In this document: one piece after another, positions 1 through 6,676 of the stretch
How positions within the stretch are numbered: the stretch's first letter is position 1
How the letters are laid out: each line of letters starts with the position of its first letter
From: Candidatus Zixiibacteriota bacterium
GTDB lineage: Bacteria > Zixibacteria > MSB-5A5 > SM1-73
Length of the DNA: 10,097 bases
Direction: 5' to 3'
Assembly: GCA_029933635.1 (NCBI GenBank)
Contig: JAOZNS010000088.1
Location: 1 to 10,097, forward strand
Translations under genes and position numbers: made by a program
Notes under the pieces: generated by a model
The model's database searches: none
The model's input: the letters and a program-made list of their open reading frames with translations, nothing else
What the model was told of the DNA's origin: nothing

Positions 1-53
1 AATTTTTTGGTTCTACTTTAAATAAACTTTTATCCACTCCGATAGATAAATAT

Positions 54-884
54 ATGAGCGATTACGGATATAGAAGTTACAGCTTTGGATCTTGGGGGAT
101 CACCAGGGCGGTAAAATATCTTCTGTTGATAAATGCGGGGATTTTTGTTCTGGAATTCCTTTGGGGTTCAGAGTTGATCTATGTTTTCGGCTTAACGCCC
201 GCTCTGGTGAAGAAGGGATTTATCTGGCAACCAGTAACCTATATGTTCCTTCATGGGGGGGTGTTTCACATCCTTTTCAACATGTTCGCCTTATGGATGT
301 TCGGATGTGAGATTGAAAGAACCTGGGGAAGCAAAGAGTTTGTGAAGTATTATTTCATCACCGGTATAGGTGCCGGACTTTTCACCTTCCTCCTTTCTTT
401 TAATTCGCAGATCCCCACCATTGGAGCATCGGGTGCTATCTTTGGAATACTGGTAGCGTTCGCTCTCATGTTTCCCGACAGGTTAATTTATCTGTATTTC
501 ATCTTTCCGGTGAAGGCTAAGTATCTGGTGATCTTTTTTGCCATAATCGAATTTTTAGCCTCTTTCAGACATACCTCAGATGGAATAGGACACTTTGCTC
601 ACCTGGGAGGAATGGTGATCGGATATCTTTATATCAAAAGAGACTTGAAGATTCCTATATTCTTCCGATTATCATATTATCTGAACCTGATGAAGGAGGT
701 TAAACATAAACGCCGAATTAAAGTCATAACCAAGAAAAGAGAACAGGAACAAAGGTTGATGGAAAGGGTTGATCAGATTCTGGATAAGATAAACCAGGTG
801 GGTTACGATAACCTTACCAGAGAGGAGAAGAAGACCTTAGAGCAAGCCAGTCAGCTTTTGTCCGGTCAATCCGAAAAAAGATGA
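54..884 (+). CDS. Rhomboid family intramembrane serine protease
   Basis: This 276-residue polytopic protein should cleave transmembrane substrates inside the lipid bilayer. The catalytic pair is visible: Ser126 in GASGAIFG and His183 in HFAHLGG. The family HxxxN element (His72 and Asn76 in FHILFN) helps form the oxyanion site. Hydrophobic segments lie at about 20-38, 60-85, 98-117, 124-141, 145-170 and 180-193, giving the six-helix core. Residues 200-276 form a basic, then helical, soluble tail containing ILDKINQVGYDNLTREEKK. Similar tails (DUF6576-like) occur on rhomboids of the FCB group. No clear Shine-Dalgarno sequence precedes the ATG, and the frame stays open to the left edge of the window, so a start further upstream cannot be excluded. 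This ATG fits the short N-terminus usual in the family. The natural substrate cannot be told. Its stop lies 14 bases before the preferred start of the next gene, so the two are probably co-transcribed. Confidence 0.93.
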   Translation: MSDYGYRSYSFGSWGITRAVKYLLLINAGIFVLEFLWGSELIYVFGLTPALVKKGFIWQPVTYMFLHGGVFHILFNMFALWMFGCEIERTWGSKEFVKYYFITGIGAGLFTFLLSFNSQIPTIGASGAIFGILVAFALMFPDRLIYLYFIFPVKAKYLVIFFAIIEFLASFRHTSDGIGHFAHLGGMVIGYLYIKRDLKIPIFFRLSYYLNLMKEVKHKRRIKVITKKREQEQRLMERVDQILDKINQVGYDNLTREEKKTLEQASQLLSGQSEKR

Positions 885-888
885 TAAA

Positions 889-895
889 GAGGGGG
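889..895 (+). promoter_or_regulatory. Ribosome binding site deciding the response regulator start
   Basis: GAGGGGG ends three bases before the ATG at 899 (six bases from the GAGG core). It lies downstream of the alternative ATG at 881, so it supports 899 as the real start. Confidence 0.6.
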
Positions 896-898
896 CAA

Positions 899-1873
899 AT
901 GCCCAAAAGGATTTTGGTGGCAGATGAGAGTCCCACCATCAGAAACGTTACCCAATCTCTTTTGAAGAAAAAAGGGTACGATGTGCTTTTTGCCCGGGAC
1001 GGAGAAAAAGCCATAGCGATAGCTCAAGCCGACAAGCCCGATCTCGTATTCCTGGATGATCACCTGCCCATTTTAAATGGTGGGCAGGTATGCGAAAAGC
1101 TAAAACGGAACGAAAGCTTAAAGGATATTCCGGTGGTAATGTTTTTGTCCAAGGATGAAGCACACAAGCAGGAGGAGCTAAGCAAGAGAGGGGTGACTGA
1201 TTTTATCACCAAGCCTTTCAATCCCAGAGAGATCATAAATCAGGTGGAGCGGATATTTGAGAGGAAAAAAACTTCTTCGGAATCAAATGGAGAAAAAGTA
1301 ATTCAAGATATTGCTCTAAAGGAAACCGAAAGATCTGAGATAAAGCAGATCCCACAAATTTCTTCCTCCCTCCAAGAACAAAAATCGGATGACGTCTTAG
1401 ACATCGTTGAAACCAGTGCTCTGGTGGAGGATTTTGAACAGACCATTCCAGATTCAGATACAGGGGTGGCTCATGGATTTGATTGGTTTCTTTCCGAGTT
1501 GAAAAGGGAGACCAAGGAAGAGGAAAAGATAGGTTTGCCGGCGGAGAAAAAATCCTCCCCCGCTGATCAGCTCATTTCAGATAAAGGAACAGAACAAAAG
1601 AAAGAAGAAAAAGTCTATAAAATAGATGAACACCAGAAGGGATATGAGGATTTCCTAAAGGAGTTGAAAGAGGAACTGGAAGAACTACCCGAACAGGCAA
1701 AACAAAAGTCAAAGGAAAAGCTCAGCGTGGCTTGGTCGGATGCGCAATTTTCAGATCTAAAGGAGAGGATCTCCGAAAGAATTGCCCATGAGGTGGCAAA
1801 AAAAATCACTCCTGAGCTTCTGGAGAAGGTAATTCGGGAGGAGATTGACAGGATAGGAAAGGAGAGGTCCTGA
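899..1873 (+). CDS. Response regulator: receiver domain with long charged tail
   Basis: The first ~120 residues are a CheY-like receiver domain. From the ATG at 899 (324 aa), the acidic pocket is Asp9-Glu10, the phosphoacceptor is Asp53 in FLDDHLP, the switch Ser is Ser84 in MFLSKDE, and the conserved Lys is Lys105 in the KPF motif. No DNA-binding, GGDEF, HD-GYP or kinase domain follows. The rest is low-complexity and rich in Glu and Lys, with a twice-occurring GFDWFLSELK / GYEDFLKELK motif and a helical C-terminus (ITPELLEKVIREEIDRI). That C-terminus resembles tails of orphan regulators in Deltaproteobacteria and the end of PopZ, suggesting self-assembly or protein binding; this is inference. 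An ATG at 881 overlaps the upstream stop and would give 330 aa, but GAGGGGG at 889-895 is placed to serve the ATG at 899, so I prefer that start. Output is probably through protein-protein contact, possibly in polarity, motility or secretion control. The partner kinase is not in the window. Confidence 0.88.
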   Translation: MPKRILVADESPTIRNVTQSLLKKKGYDVLFARDGEKAIAIAQADKPDLVFLDDHLPILNGGQVCEKLKRNESLKDIPVVMFLSKDEAHKQEELSKRGVTDFITKPFNPREIINQVERIFERKKTSSESNGEKVIQDIALKETERSEIKQIPQISSSLQEQKSDDVLDIVETSALVEDFEQTIPDSDTGVAHGFDWFLSELKRETKEEEKIGLPAEKKSSPADQLISDKGTEQKKEEKVYKIDEHQKGYEDFLKELKEELEELPEQAKQKSKEKLSVAWSDAQFSDLKERISERIAHEVAKKITPELLEKVIREEIDRIGKERS

Positions 1874-1920
1874 GGGAAAAGGTGCCCTTTGTCGGCTTCA
1901 CAAAAGCCTTCCCTTGTTTC
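1874..1920 (+). terminator. Possible weak terminator after the response regulator
   Basis: Directly after the stop codon, GGCTT (1894-1898) and AAGCC (1904-1908) can pair around a 5-base loop. The outer GGGAA (1874-1878) can pair with TTCCC (1909-1913). The 3' side continues TTCCCTTGTTTC, which is pyrimidine-rich but not a clean T-run. The position between two genes of different function fits an intrinsic terminator, but the stem is short, so the call is tentative. Confidence 0.3.
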
Positions 1921-1938
1921 AATCCACTCTTCTGATAA

Positions 1939-1967
1939 TTGGTTCACTCACAAATTTTTTTTATACA
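1939..1967 (+). promoter_or_regulatory. Possible sigma-70-type promoter for ccdA
   Basis: TTGGTT (1939-1944) and TATACA (1962-1967) are 17 bases apart, with a T-rich spacer. They match the -35 and -10 consensus at 3/6 and 4/6. A transcript starting near 1974 would have a leader of about 110 bases before ccdA. No conserved leader structure was recognised. The match is only moderate. Confidence 0.3.
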
Positions 1968-2083
1968 ACTTCGTAATCAAAAGTAAATATCTACTTTCGT
2001 CTTATCTGCGTTATAGTGAGGTAACTGAGAGGAAAGTTGACACAGAATTTTCGCTGGTTCTGATCTCAAAGCCGGAGGAATAA

Positions 2084-2815
2084 GTGGAAAACATCACGGT
2101 TTTAGCGGCTTTTACTGCAGGAATAATCTCCTTTCTTTCCCCTTGTGTCCTTCCTTTGATTCCCGGATATCTCTCCTTCATCTCCGGGGTGTCGGTTGAG
2201 GAGATCAGAGGTGAGGGAAAAAGATCTGAAGCTTTAAAAAAGGTGAGTAAAAATACACTTTTTTTTGTTTTTGGATTTTCCGTCGTTTTTACCGCCTTGG
2301 GTGCTTCGGCCACCTTTGTGGGTGAGTTTTTATTGTCCAAGCTTTCGTTGTTCAACAAAATCGCTGGGGCCATCATCGTTCTTTTGGGACTTCACATCAT
2401 GGGTGTATTCAGAATTTCATTTCTTAATTATGAAAGAAGATTTCGCACCAAAGGCAAACCTATAGGTCTTTTCGGGTCCTTCGTGGTAGGTCTTGCCTTT
2501 GCCTTTGGCTGGACTCCTTGCATCGGTCCTATCTTAGGTGGAATACTCCTTTTAGCCTCCAATCAGGATACTGTGGGACAAGGAATCGTCTTGCTTTCAT
2601 CTTATTCCTTAGGTTTAGGTATCCCATTTCTGATAACTGCGGTAAGCTTCAACTCCTTTCTGGGCGTTTTCGGTTGGGTGAAAAAACACTTTCGGACCGT
2701 GGAGATCATAAGCGGATTGTTTCTGATAATTATCGGATTTTTGATCTTCATAGGTTCCTTCGGCTATATCGCCGGACTTTTAAACCAGTGGGTTCCCTGG
2801 TTTCACACTGAGTAA
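2084..2815 (+). CDS. ccdA: CcdA-type cytochrome c biogenesis / thiol-disulfide transporter
   Basis: This 243-residue membrane protein belongs to the CcdA/DsbD-beta family, which passes reducing equivalents from cytoplasmic thioredoxin across the membrane to extracytoplasmic thioredoxin-like proteins. The two redox cysteines are in the expected places: Cys21 in SPCVLPLIPGYLSF and Cys146 in GWTPCIGPILGG. About six hydrophobic segments are visible, near 5-35, 57-80, 92-110, 128-158, 165-188 and 207-235. Length is normal for the stand-alone family. The start is a GTG, with GGAGG at 2074-2078 five bases upstream. No thioredoxin-like partner (ResA, CcmG, TlpA) or cytochrome c gene is next to it, so its client cannot be named. 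The following gene encodes a secreted protein with few cysteines. It could serve cytochrome c maturation or general disulfide reduction. Confidence 0.9.
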   Translation: MENITVLAAFTAGIISFLSPCVLPLIPGYLSFISGVSVEEIRGEGKRSEALKKVSKNTLFFVFGFSVVFTALGASATFVGEFLLSKLSLFNKIAGAIIVLLGLHIMGVFRISFLNYERRFRTKGKPIGLFGSFVVGLAFAFGWTPCIGPILGGILLLASNQDTVGQGIVLLSSYSLGLGIPFLITAVSFNSFLGVFGWVKKHFRTVEIISGLFLIIIGFLIFIGSFGYIAGLLNQWVPWFHTE

Positions 2816-3050
2816 GGAAAATCTGGAAAAACTTAATTCTCCAGAGGTAGACCTCCCATCCAGCTTCTCTTTTTAGGTGGCAAATACAAAACCCTGATGG
2901 TTCGTTTCAAATAAAGACAATTTATTTATGGGGTTAGTTCAATAAAAGGTGTGGAATCGTTTATCACGCCAGAGGCTTGATAAATCCAACAGCCAAAGGG
3001 TTCACCTTTTGAGAAGACAAGTCCATCTGAACATAAAATTTTTTTGGTTC

Positions 3051-3974
3051 ATGCCAGCGTTTCCCAAAATCCTGCTATCAACCCTTTTAATCTGCTTTTT
3101 TAATCCCCCAGTCATTTTTTCTGAGGTCAGGCTGACAGAGCTTTTTCCCCAACCAGCCGAAGGCTGGAGCGTGATTGAAACTGCTAAGATATACGATCGA
3201 AAAAATCTCTTTGACTATATAGATGGAGGGGCGGAAATCTATCTGGCTTATGATTTTCAACAGTTGGGGGTTCAAACCTACTCACCCAAAGTTAAAGATT
3301 CCTCCGAAGAAAAATCTATAACCGTGGAGATATGGCAGATGAACTCCTCCGCGGATGCCTGGGGTGTTTTCTCCTTAGATCAAGAGGGAGAAAGCGTTGA
3401 GCTTGGACAGAAAGGAGTCTACAGCGATGGACTTTTAAGATTCTGGAAAAACAATTTTTTTGTGAAAATTCTTGGTTTGAGTGGTGATTTAAAAAAGGTA
3501 ATTTTGAAATTAGGAACTGAAATTGATAAAAGAATAAAAAAGGATGGGAACCCTCCCAAGCTTGTTTCCCAAATACCTTCAGATAGCCTTATTCCAAACT
3601 CAGTTCGTTTTTTTCATAAGCTGATTATTCTGAAAAACCTGTATTTTTTCCCAGAACAGAACCTCCTCAATTTGGATGAGAAGACCGATTGTATGTTGGC
3701 AGACTACAGTTTGAGCAAGGATAGTCTGAAACTTCTTTTAATTCAATATCCTGACACCGCAAAAGCTATAAAAGTTGAGGAGAGCCTGAAGAGAGCCCAT
3801 TTAAAAGCCCGATCTTTTGCAGGAGGAAAGATATTTAAAACAAAGGAGAATAGGTTAATAGGGATGCAATTGCTGGGAAATTATCTTATCCTGGTTCTCG
3901 AAGGAAAAAAGAGAAAGAACGTTCTTTCCCTTTTGAATTCAATTGAGATCTCCTTAGCCTGTAGAGTGAAGTAA
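3051..3974 (+). CDS. Secreted DUF6599-like protein of unknown function
   Basis: From the ATG at 3051 the product is 307 residues. It begins with a signal peptide (KILLSTLLICFFNPPVIFS, likely cleaved around residue 24), so it is exported. The mature part carries features I associate with DUF6599: a start reading LTELFPQPAEGW, then LFDYIDGGAEIYLAYDF at about 53-69, and DAWGVFSLDQEGE at about 102-114. The rest is a soluble alpha/beta pattern with no catalytic motif I can recognise. The frame is open upstream to a GTG at 2949 (341 aa), but that version would bury the signal peptide behind about 34 charged residues. Neither start has a good ribosome binding site. The stop lies 33 bases before the DUF362 gene, which suggests an operon and a job outside the cytoplasm next to that protein. 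The function is unknown, and the family name is from memory of the motifs. Confidence 0.8.
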   Translation: MPAFPKILLSTLLICFFNPPVIFSEVRLTELFPQPAEGWSVIETAKIYDRKNLFDYIDGGAEIYLAYDFQQLGVQTYSPKVKDSSEEKSITVEIWQMNSSADAWGVFSLDQEGESVELGQKGVYSDGLLRFWKNNFFVKILGLSGDLKKVILKLGTEIDKRIKKDGNPPKLVSQIPSDSLIPNSVRFFHKLIILKNLYFFPEQNLLNLDEKTDCMLADYSLSKDSLKLLLIQYPDTAKAIKVEESLKRAHLKARSFAGGKIFKTKENRLIGMQLLGNYLILVLEGKKRKNVLSLLNSIEISLACRVK

Positions 3975-3995
3975 GATTAAAAGGAAGGAGAATCT

Positions 3996-4000
3996 GAGGA
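3996..4000 (+). promoter_or_regulatory. Ribosome binding site of the DUF362 gene
   Basis: GAGGA sits seven bases before the ATG at 4008, in the short gap after the DUF6599-like gene. A second purine-rich stretch, AAGGAAGGAG, lies just upstream at 3981-3990. Confidence 0.55.
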
Positions 4001-4007
4001 TCTAAAA

Positions 4008-4937
4008 ATGAAAGATAGGGTTACTCGCAGAGACTTCATCAAGGGATCTTTGGGAACCGCTTTAACCTTGAGTCTTCCTGGGTTTGGATTTTCGCATCTT
4101 GTTGCCCAGACGCTTGGGGAGAAGGAGAGATTTCCTGATCTGGCAGTGGTGACCGACGGCGATCCGGTTTCTATGACCCGCACAGCCATCCAGCTCTTAG
4201 GAGGAATGAAGAGGTTCGTCTCCAAGGGGGATGTGGTGGTGGTTAAGCCCAACATGTCCTGGGACCGACAGCCAGAGCAGGCGGCAAATACCAATCCACA
4301 GGTGGTGGCGGAGGTGGTAAAGATGTGTCTGGAATCGGGTGCAAAGAAGGTGAAAGTTTTTGATCGCACCTGCAACACCGCCTCCCGATGTTACCAGAAT
4401 TCGGGCATAAAGAAGGCTGCATCGGAGGCAGGAGCAGAGGTGAGTTACGTGGTGGATGCTGGCTTCTCCGATACCAGGTTTCCAGAAGGTGAAGTTTTAA
4501 AGCGCTGGCCCATGTACAAACCTGCCCTTGAGGCAGACCTGCTGATAAACGTTCCCATAGCCAAAAATCATGGTCTGACCTATCTCACCATGGGGATAAA
4601 AAACCTGATGGGTATAATGGGAGGCGACCGGGGAAAGATTCATTGGAACATAGAGGACAAGTTAGCTGATTTAGCAAATTTCGTTCAACCTCGGTTAACC
4701 ATTTTAGATGCTTACCGCATACTGGTCAAAAATGGTCCTCAGGGTGGAAGCTTAAAGGATGTTCAATTGAAGAAGACCATAATTGCGGGAACACAGATTG
4801 CCACTGTGGATGCTTTCGGAGCAACTCTCTTTGGCATCAAGCCCGAAGGCTTGAAGTATATCGTTAAATCGAGCAAAATGGGTTTGGGGGAGATGGATTT
4901 GAGCAAGGTGAATATAAAGAGGGTGAGTCTGGAGTGA
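4008..4937 (+). CDS. DUF362 domain protein with Tat signal peptide
   Basis: The 309-residue product opens with a twin-arginine signal: RRDFIK at residues 7-12, then a mild hydrophobic stretch ending near FSHLVAQ (28-34). It should therefore be exported folded, often a sign of a bound cofactor. The DUF362 body follows: DPVSMTRTAIQLLGG (52-66), VVVVKPNMSW (76-85), NTNPQVVAEVV (94-104), DLLINVPIAKNHG (177-189) and MGIKNLMG (195-202). Cysteines at 107, 122 and 128 are candidate ligands, but there is no ferredoxin-type CxxCxxC motif, unlike DUF362 members with an attached 2[4Fe-4S] domain. No biochemical role is firmly established for the family. The polyferredoxin gene begins 91 bases downstream, and a DUF362 protein beside a polyferredoxin is a recurring arrangement, so it may accept electrons from that protein. 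That role is inference. Confidence 0.88.
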   Translation: MKDRVTRRDFIKGSLGTALTLSLPGFGFSHLVAQTLGEKERFPDLAVVTDGDPVSMTRTAIQLLGGMKRFVSKGDVVVVKPNMSWDRQPEQAANTNPQVVAEVVKMCLESGAKKVKVFDRTCNTASRCYQNSGIKKAASEAGAEVSYVVDAGFSDTRFPEGEVLKRWPMYKPALEADLLINVPIAKNHGLTYLTMGIKNLMGIMGGDRGKIHWNIEDKLADLANFVQPRLTILDAYRILVKNGPQGGSLKDVQLKKTIIAGTQIATVDAFGATLFGIKPEGLKYIVKSSKMGLGEMDLSKVNIKRVSLE

Positions 4938-4951
4938 TCTTCTCCAAAAAA

Positions 4952-5014
4952 ACCTCACCCCATGTTTTCCCCTCTCCCCAGAGTGGAGAGGAAGGATCGA
5001 CAGGGGAGAGTAAA
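4952..5014 (+). repeat. Structured intergenic repeat, copy A
   Basis: This 63-base element fills most of the DUF362-polyferredoxin gap. It starts ACCTCACCCC, then CCTCTCC (4971-4977) pairs with GGAGAGG (4985-4991) around a 7-base loop. GGGGAGAG at 5003-5010 offers an alternative partner for CTCTCCCC (4972-4979). The same blocks recur in the same order at 6677-6764. It resembles small dispersed palindromic repeats of the CCTCACCCC...CCCTCTCC type found between genes in many bacteria. Within an operon such a hairpin may affect mRNA stability or attenuate the downstream gene. No T-run follows, so it is not an obvious intrinsic terminator. Confidence 0.7.
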
Positions 5015-5018
5015 TTCA

Positions 5019-5031
5019 GGGGGATGAATTG
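5019..5031 (+). promoter_or_regulatory. RBS and TTG start of the polyferredoxin gene
   Basis: GGGGG (5019-5023) is followed by ATGAA and the TTG start at 5029. The ATG at 5024 reads Met-Asn-stop, so it cannot be the gene start. The stop of this mini-frame (TGA, 5030-5032) overlaps the TTG, which could reduce initiation. The TTG choice is supported by the hydrophobic N-terminus it gives. Confidence 0.5.
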
Positions 5032-6543
5032 AAAACCGTCCGTCGAGTCTCACAAATTCTTTTCCTTCTCTTCTTTTTCTTTCTTTTTCTTTCTGCCACC
5101 TATCCATTAAAAATTAAAATTCCGGTTGATCTCTTTCTGAGGATGGACCCTTTGATTGCGATCTCAGTGGCTCTTTCCGCCCATGCGATCGTAAGGACCT
5201 TCATCTGGGCTGTTTTGGTGCTGGTTCTTACCATACCCTTGGGAAGATTCTTCTGCGGATGGGTTTGTCCCTTAGGCACCACCCTGGATGGGACCAGCTT
5301 CGTTTTTAAGAACAAAGCGGGGAAAAGCTATCCCAAACTCAGATATCTGAAATATATGGCCTTGATCTTTCTTCTGATCGGTGCGGTTTTTTCTTCTCAG
5401 CTTTTCTGGTTCTTTGATCCCATCGCCCTGTTGACCCGCTCGATTGAGCTTTCGATCTGGCCAATTATCACTTTACTCTTCTCCTCAATTTTTGGTTGGG
5501 TTTTCCAGATAGCTTCATATCCGGTGTGGCTGAGCAGGGTTCACAATTTCTTCTCCTCTACACTCCTTCCTGATCAGCTTACGTTCTTTCGCATGTCAGG
5601 CTGGGTTTTGCTGATCTTTTTGGCTATTCTGGCCGCCGAATTTGTATCCCGTCGATTTTGGTGCAGAAACCTTTGCCCCCTAGGAGCTCTTTTAGCCTTT
5701 TTCTCCAAGTTTCAAATCTGGAGAAGAAGGGTGAGCTCCGATTGCAACAACTGTGCGGTATGCCAGAATATCTGTAAGATGGATGCCATAAAAAGTGATT
5801 TCAGGTCAACTGATTATTCTGAATGCATTCAGTGTTATGATTGCGTGAAGGATTGCCCCAATGAGGTCACCAGCATTAACTTCAAAGGGGAAATTAAGTC
5901 ATACAAATTTGATTTAGGGAGGAGAAGGGTAATTCGATCAATGGTTGCAGGACTGGTGTCTGTCGGAATTTTGAAAACCAATATGGTGACCAGAAATCAA
6001 ACCGCCACCTTGATTCGTCCCCCCGGATCAAGGGAGGAGAACGAATTTCTGGATCGGTGCATTCGCTGTCACGAGTGCGTGAAAGTGTGTTCAACTTCAG
6101 GGAGGTTTCTACAACCAGCATTTTTGGAAAGTGGTCTGGAAGGCATGTGGACTCCTGTTGGAGTGGCTCGATATGGATATTGTGAGTTCAACTGCACCAT
6201 GTGCACGGAGGTCTGTCCCACCGATGCCATTCACATCTTAGATGTGGAAACCAAGAAGAAATGGATAATTGGTCTGGCTTATATAGATAGAGACCGATGC
6301 ATACCCTGGTACAAGAACGAAAACTGCCTGGTCTGCCAGGAACATTGTCCCACCTCTCCCAAGGCGATTGAGCTGAAAGAGGAAAAGGTCCTCCATATTG
6401 ACGGATCGGAAAAGTTGGTAAAACGCCCTTACGTGATAGAGGAACTTTGTATTGGCTGTGGGATCTGCGAGACCAAATGCCCGGTCTCAGGAAAATCAGC
6501 GATAATCATTACCCCCCAGAATGAACAGAGGTGGACTGAGTAA
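5029..6543 (+). CDS. Membrane polyferredoxin, NapH-like plus NapG-like fusion
   Basis: This 504-residue protein should move electrons through or along the membrane via [4Fe-4S] clusters. Residues 1-230 are NapH/NosR-like: hydrophobic segments near 8-24, 57-74, 108-128, 143-162 and 190-206, with CX3CPLG motifs at Cys76/80 and Cys212/216. Six cysteine quartets follow: 239/242/245/249, 266/269/272/276, 344/347/350/354, 385/389/392/396, 424/433/436/440 and 474/477/480/484. Between quartets 2 and 3 is GRRRVIRSMVAG (297-308), leading into a short hydrophobic stretch; it looks like a Tat signal inside the protein. Residues 330-504 resemble NapG/MauM ferredoxins. The likely layout is clusters 1-2 in the cytoplasm and 3-6 outside. 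The start is TTG, with GGGGG at 5019-5023; an ATG at 5024 stops after two codons. The upstream DUF362 protein is a plausible partner. No nitrate reductase or molybdoenzyme gene is present, so a Nap role is not implied. Confidence 0.9.
   Translation: MKTVRRVSQILFLLFFFFLFLSATYPLKIKIPVDLFLRMDPLIAISVALSAHAIVRTFIWAVLVLVLTIPLGRFFCGWVCPLGTTLDGTSFVFKNKAGKSYPKLRYLKYMALIFLLIGAVFSSQLFWFFDPIALLTRSIELSIWPIITLLFSSIFGWVFQIASYPVWLSRVHNFFSSTLLPDQLTFFRMSGWVLLIFLAILAAEFVSRRFWCRNLCPLGALLAFFSKFQIWRRRVSSDCNNCAVCQNICKMDAIKSDFRSTDYSECIQCYDCVKDCPNEVTSINFKGEIKSYKFDLGRRRVIRSMVAGLVSVGILKTNMVTRNQTATLIRPPGSREENEFLDRCIRCHECVKVCSTSGRFLQPAFLESGLEGMWTPVGVARYGYCEFNCTMCTEVCPTDAIHILDVETKKKWIIGLAYIDRDRCIPWYKNENCLVCQEHCPTSPKAIELKEEKVLHIDGSEKLVKRPYVIEELCIGCGICETKCPVSGKSAIIITPQNEQRWTE
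5071..5094 (+). repeat. Tandem 10-mer in a polypyrimidine run inside a gene
   Basis: TTCTTTTTCT occurs twice in tandem (5071-5080 and 5081-5090), followed by TTCT. It lies inside an unbroken 38-base pyrimidine run (5057-5094). The run encodes the Phe/Leu-rich first membrane segment of the polyferredoxin. The repeat unit is not a multiple of three. Confidence 0.75.
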
Positions 6544-6676
6544 CTTATCGCCCCCTCTCTAAATAAAATTTCTGAACTTATAATTTTGGGTCTTCTCCAA
6601 TTTAGTTGCTGGAATTTCGGATAGTGTCCGCAGGATTCAAATGAAAAGGACTTAAGATGATGGCAAATCTCAGGGG

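Noticed and set aside
2037..2042. Perfect TTGACA upstream of ccdA
   Set aside because: No acceptable -10 sequence lies 15-19 bases downstream, and the ccdA start would be too close.
1889..2083. 64-codon open frame just before ccdA
   Set aside because: It has no ribosome binding site, its composition looks like translated intergenic DNA, and its end overlaps the ccdA ribosome binding site.
2823..2874. Possible terminator after ccdA (CTGGA/TCCAG, GAGG/CCTC, then CTCTTTTT)
   Set aside because: The stems are only 4-5 bases, compete with each other, and are not adjacent to the T-run.
5029..6543. Assigning the polyferredoxin as NapH or NapG of a nitrate reductase
   Set aside because: The similarity is at the family level; there is no napA, napB, napC or napD nearby, and the protein combines both halves.
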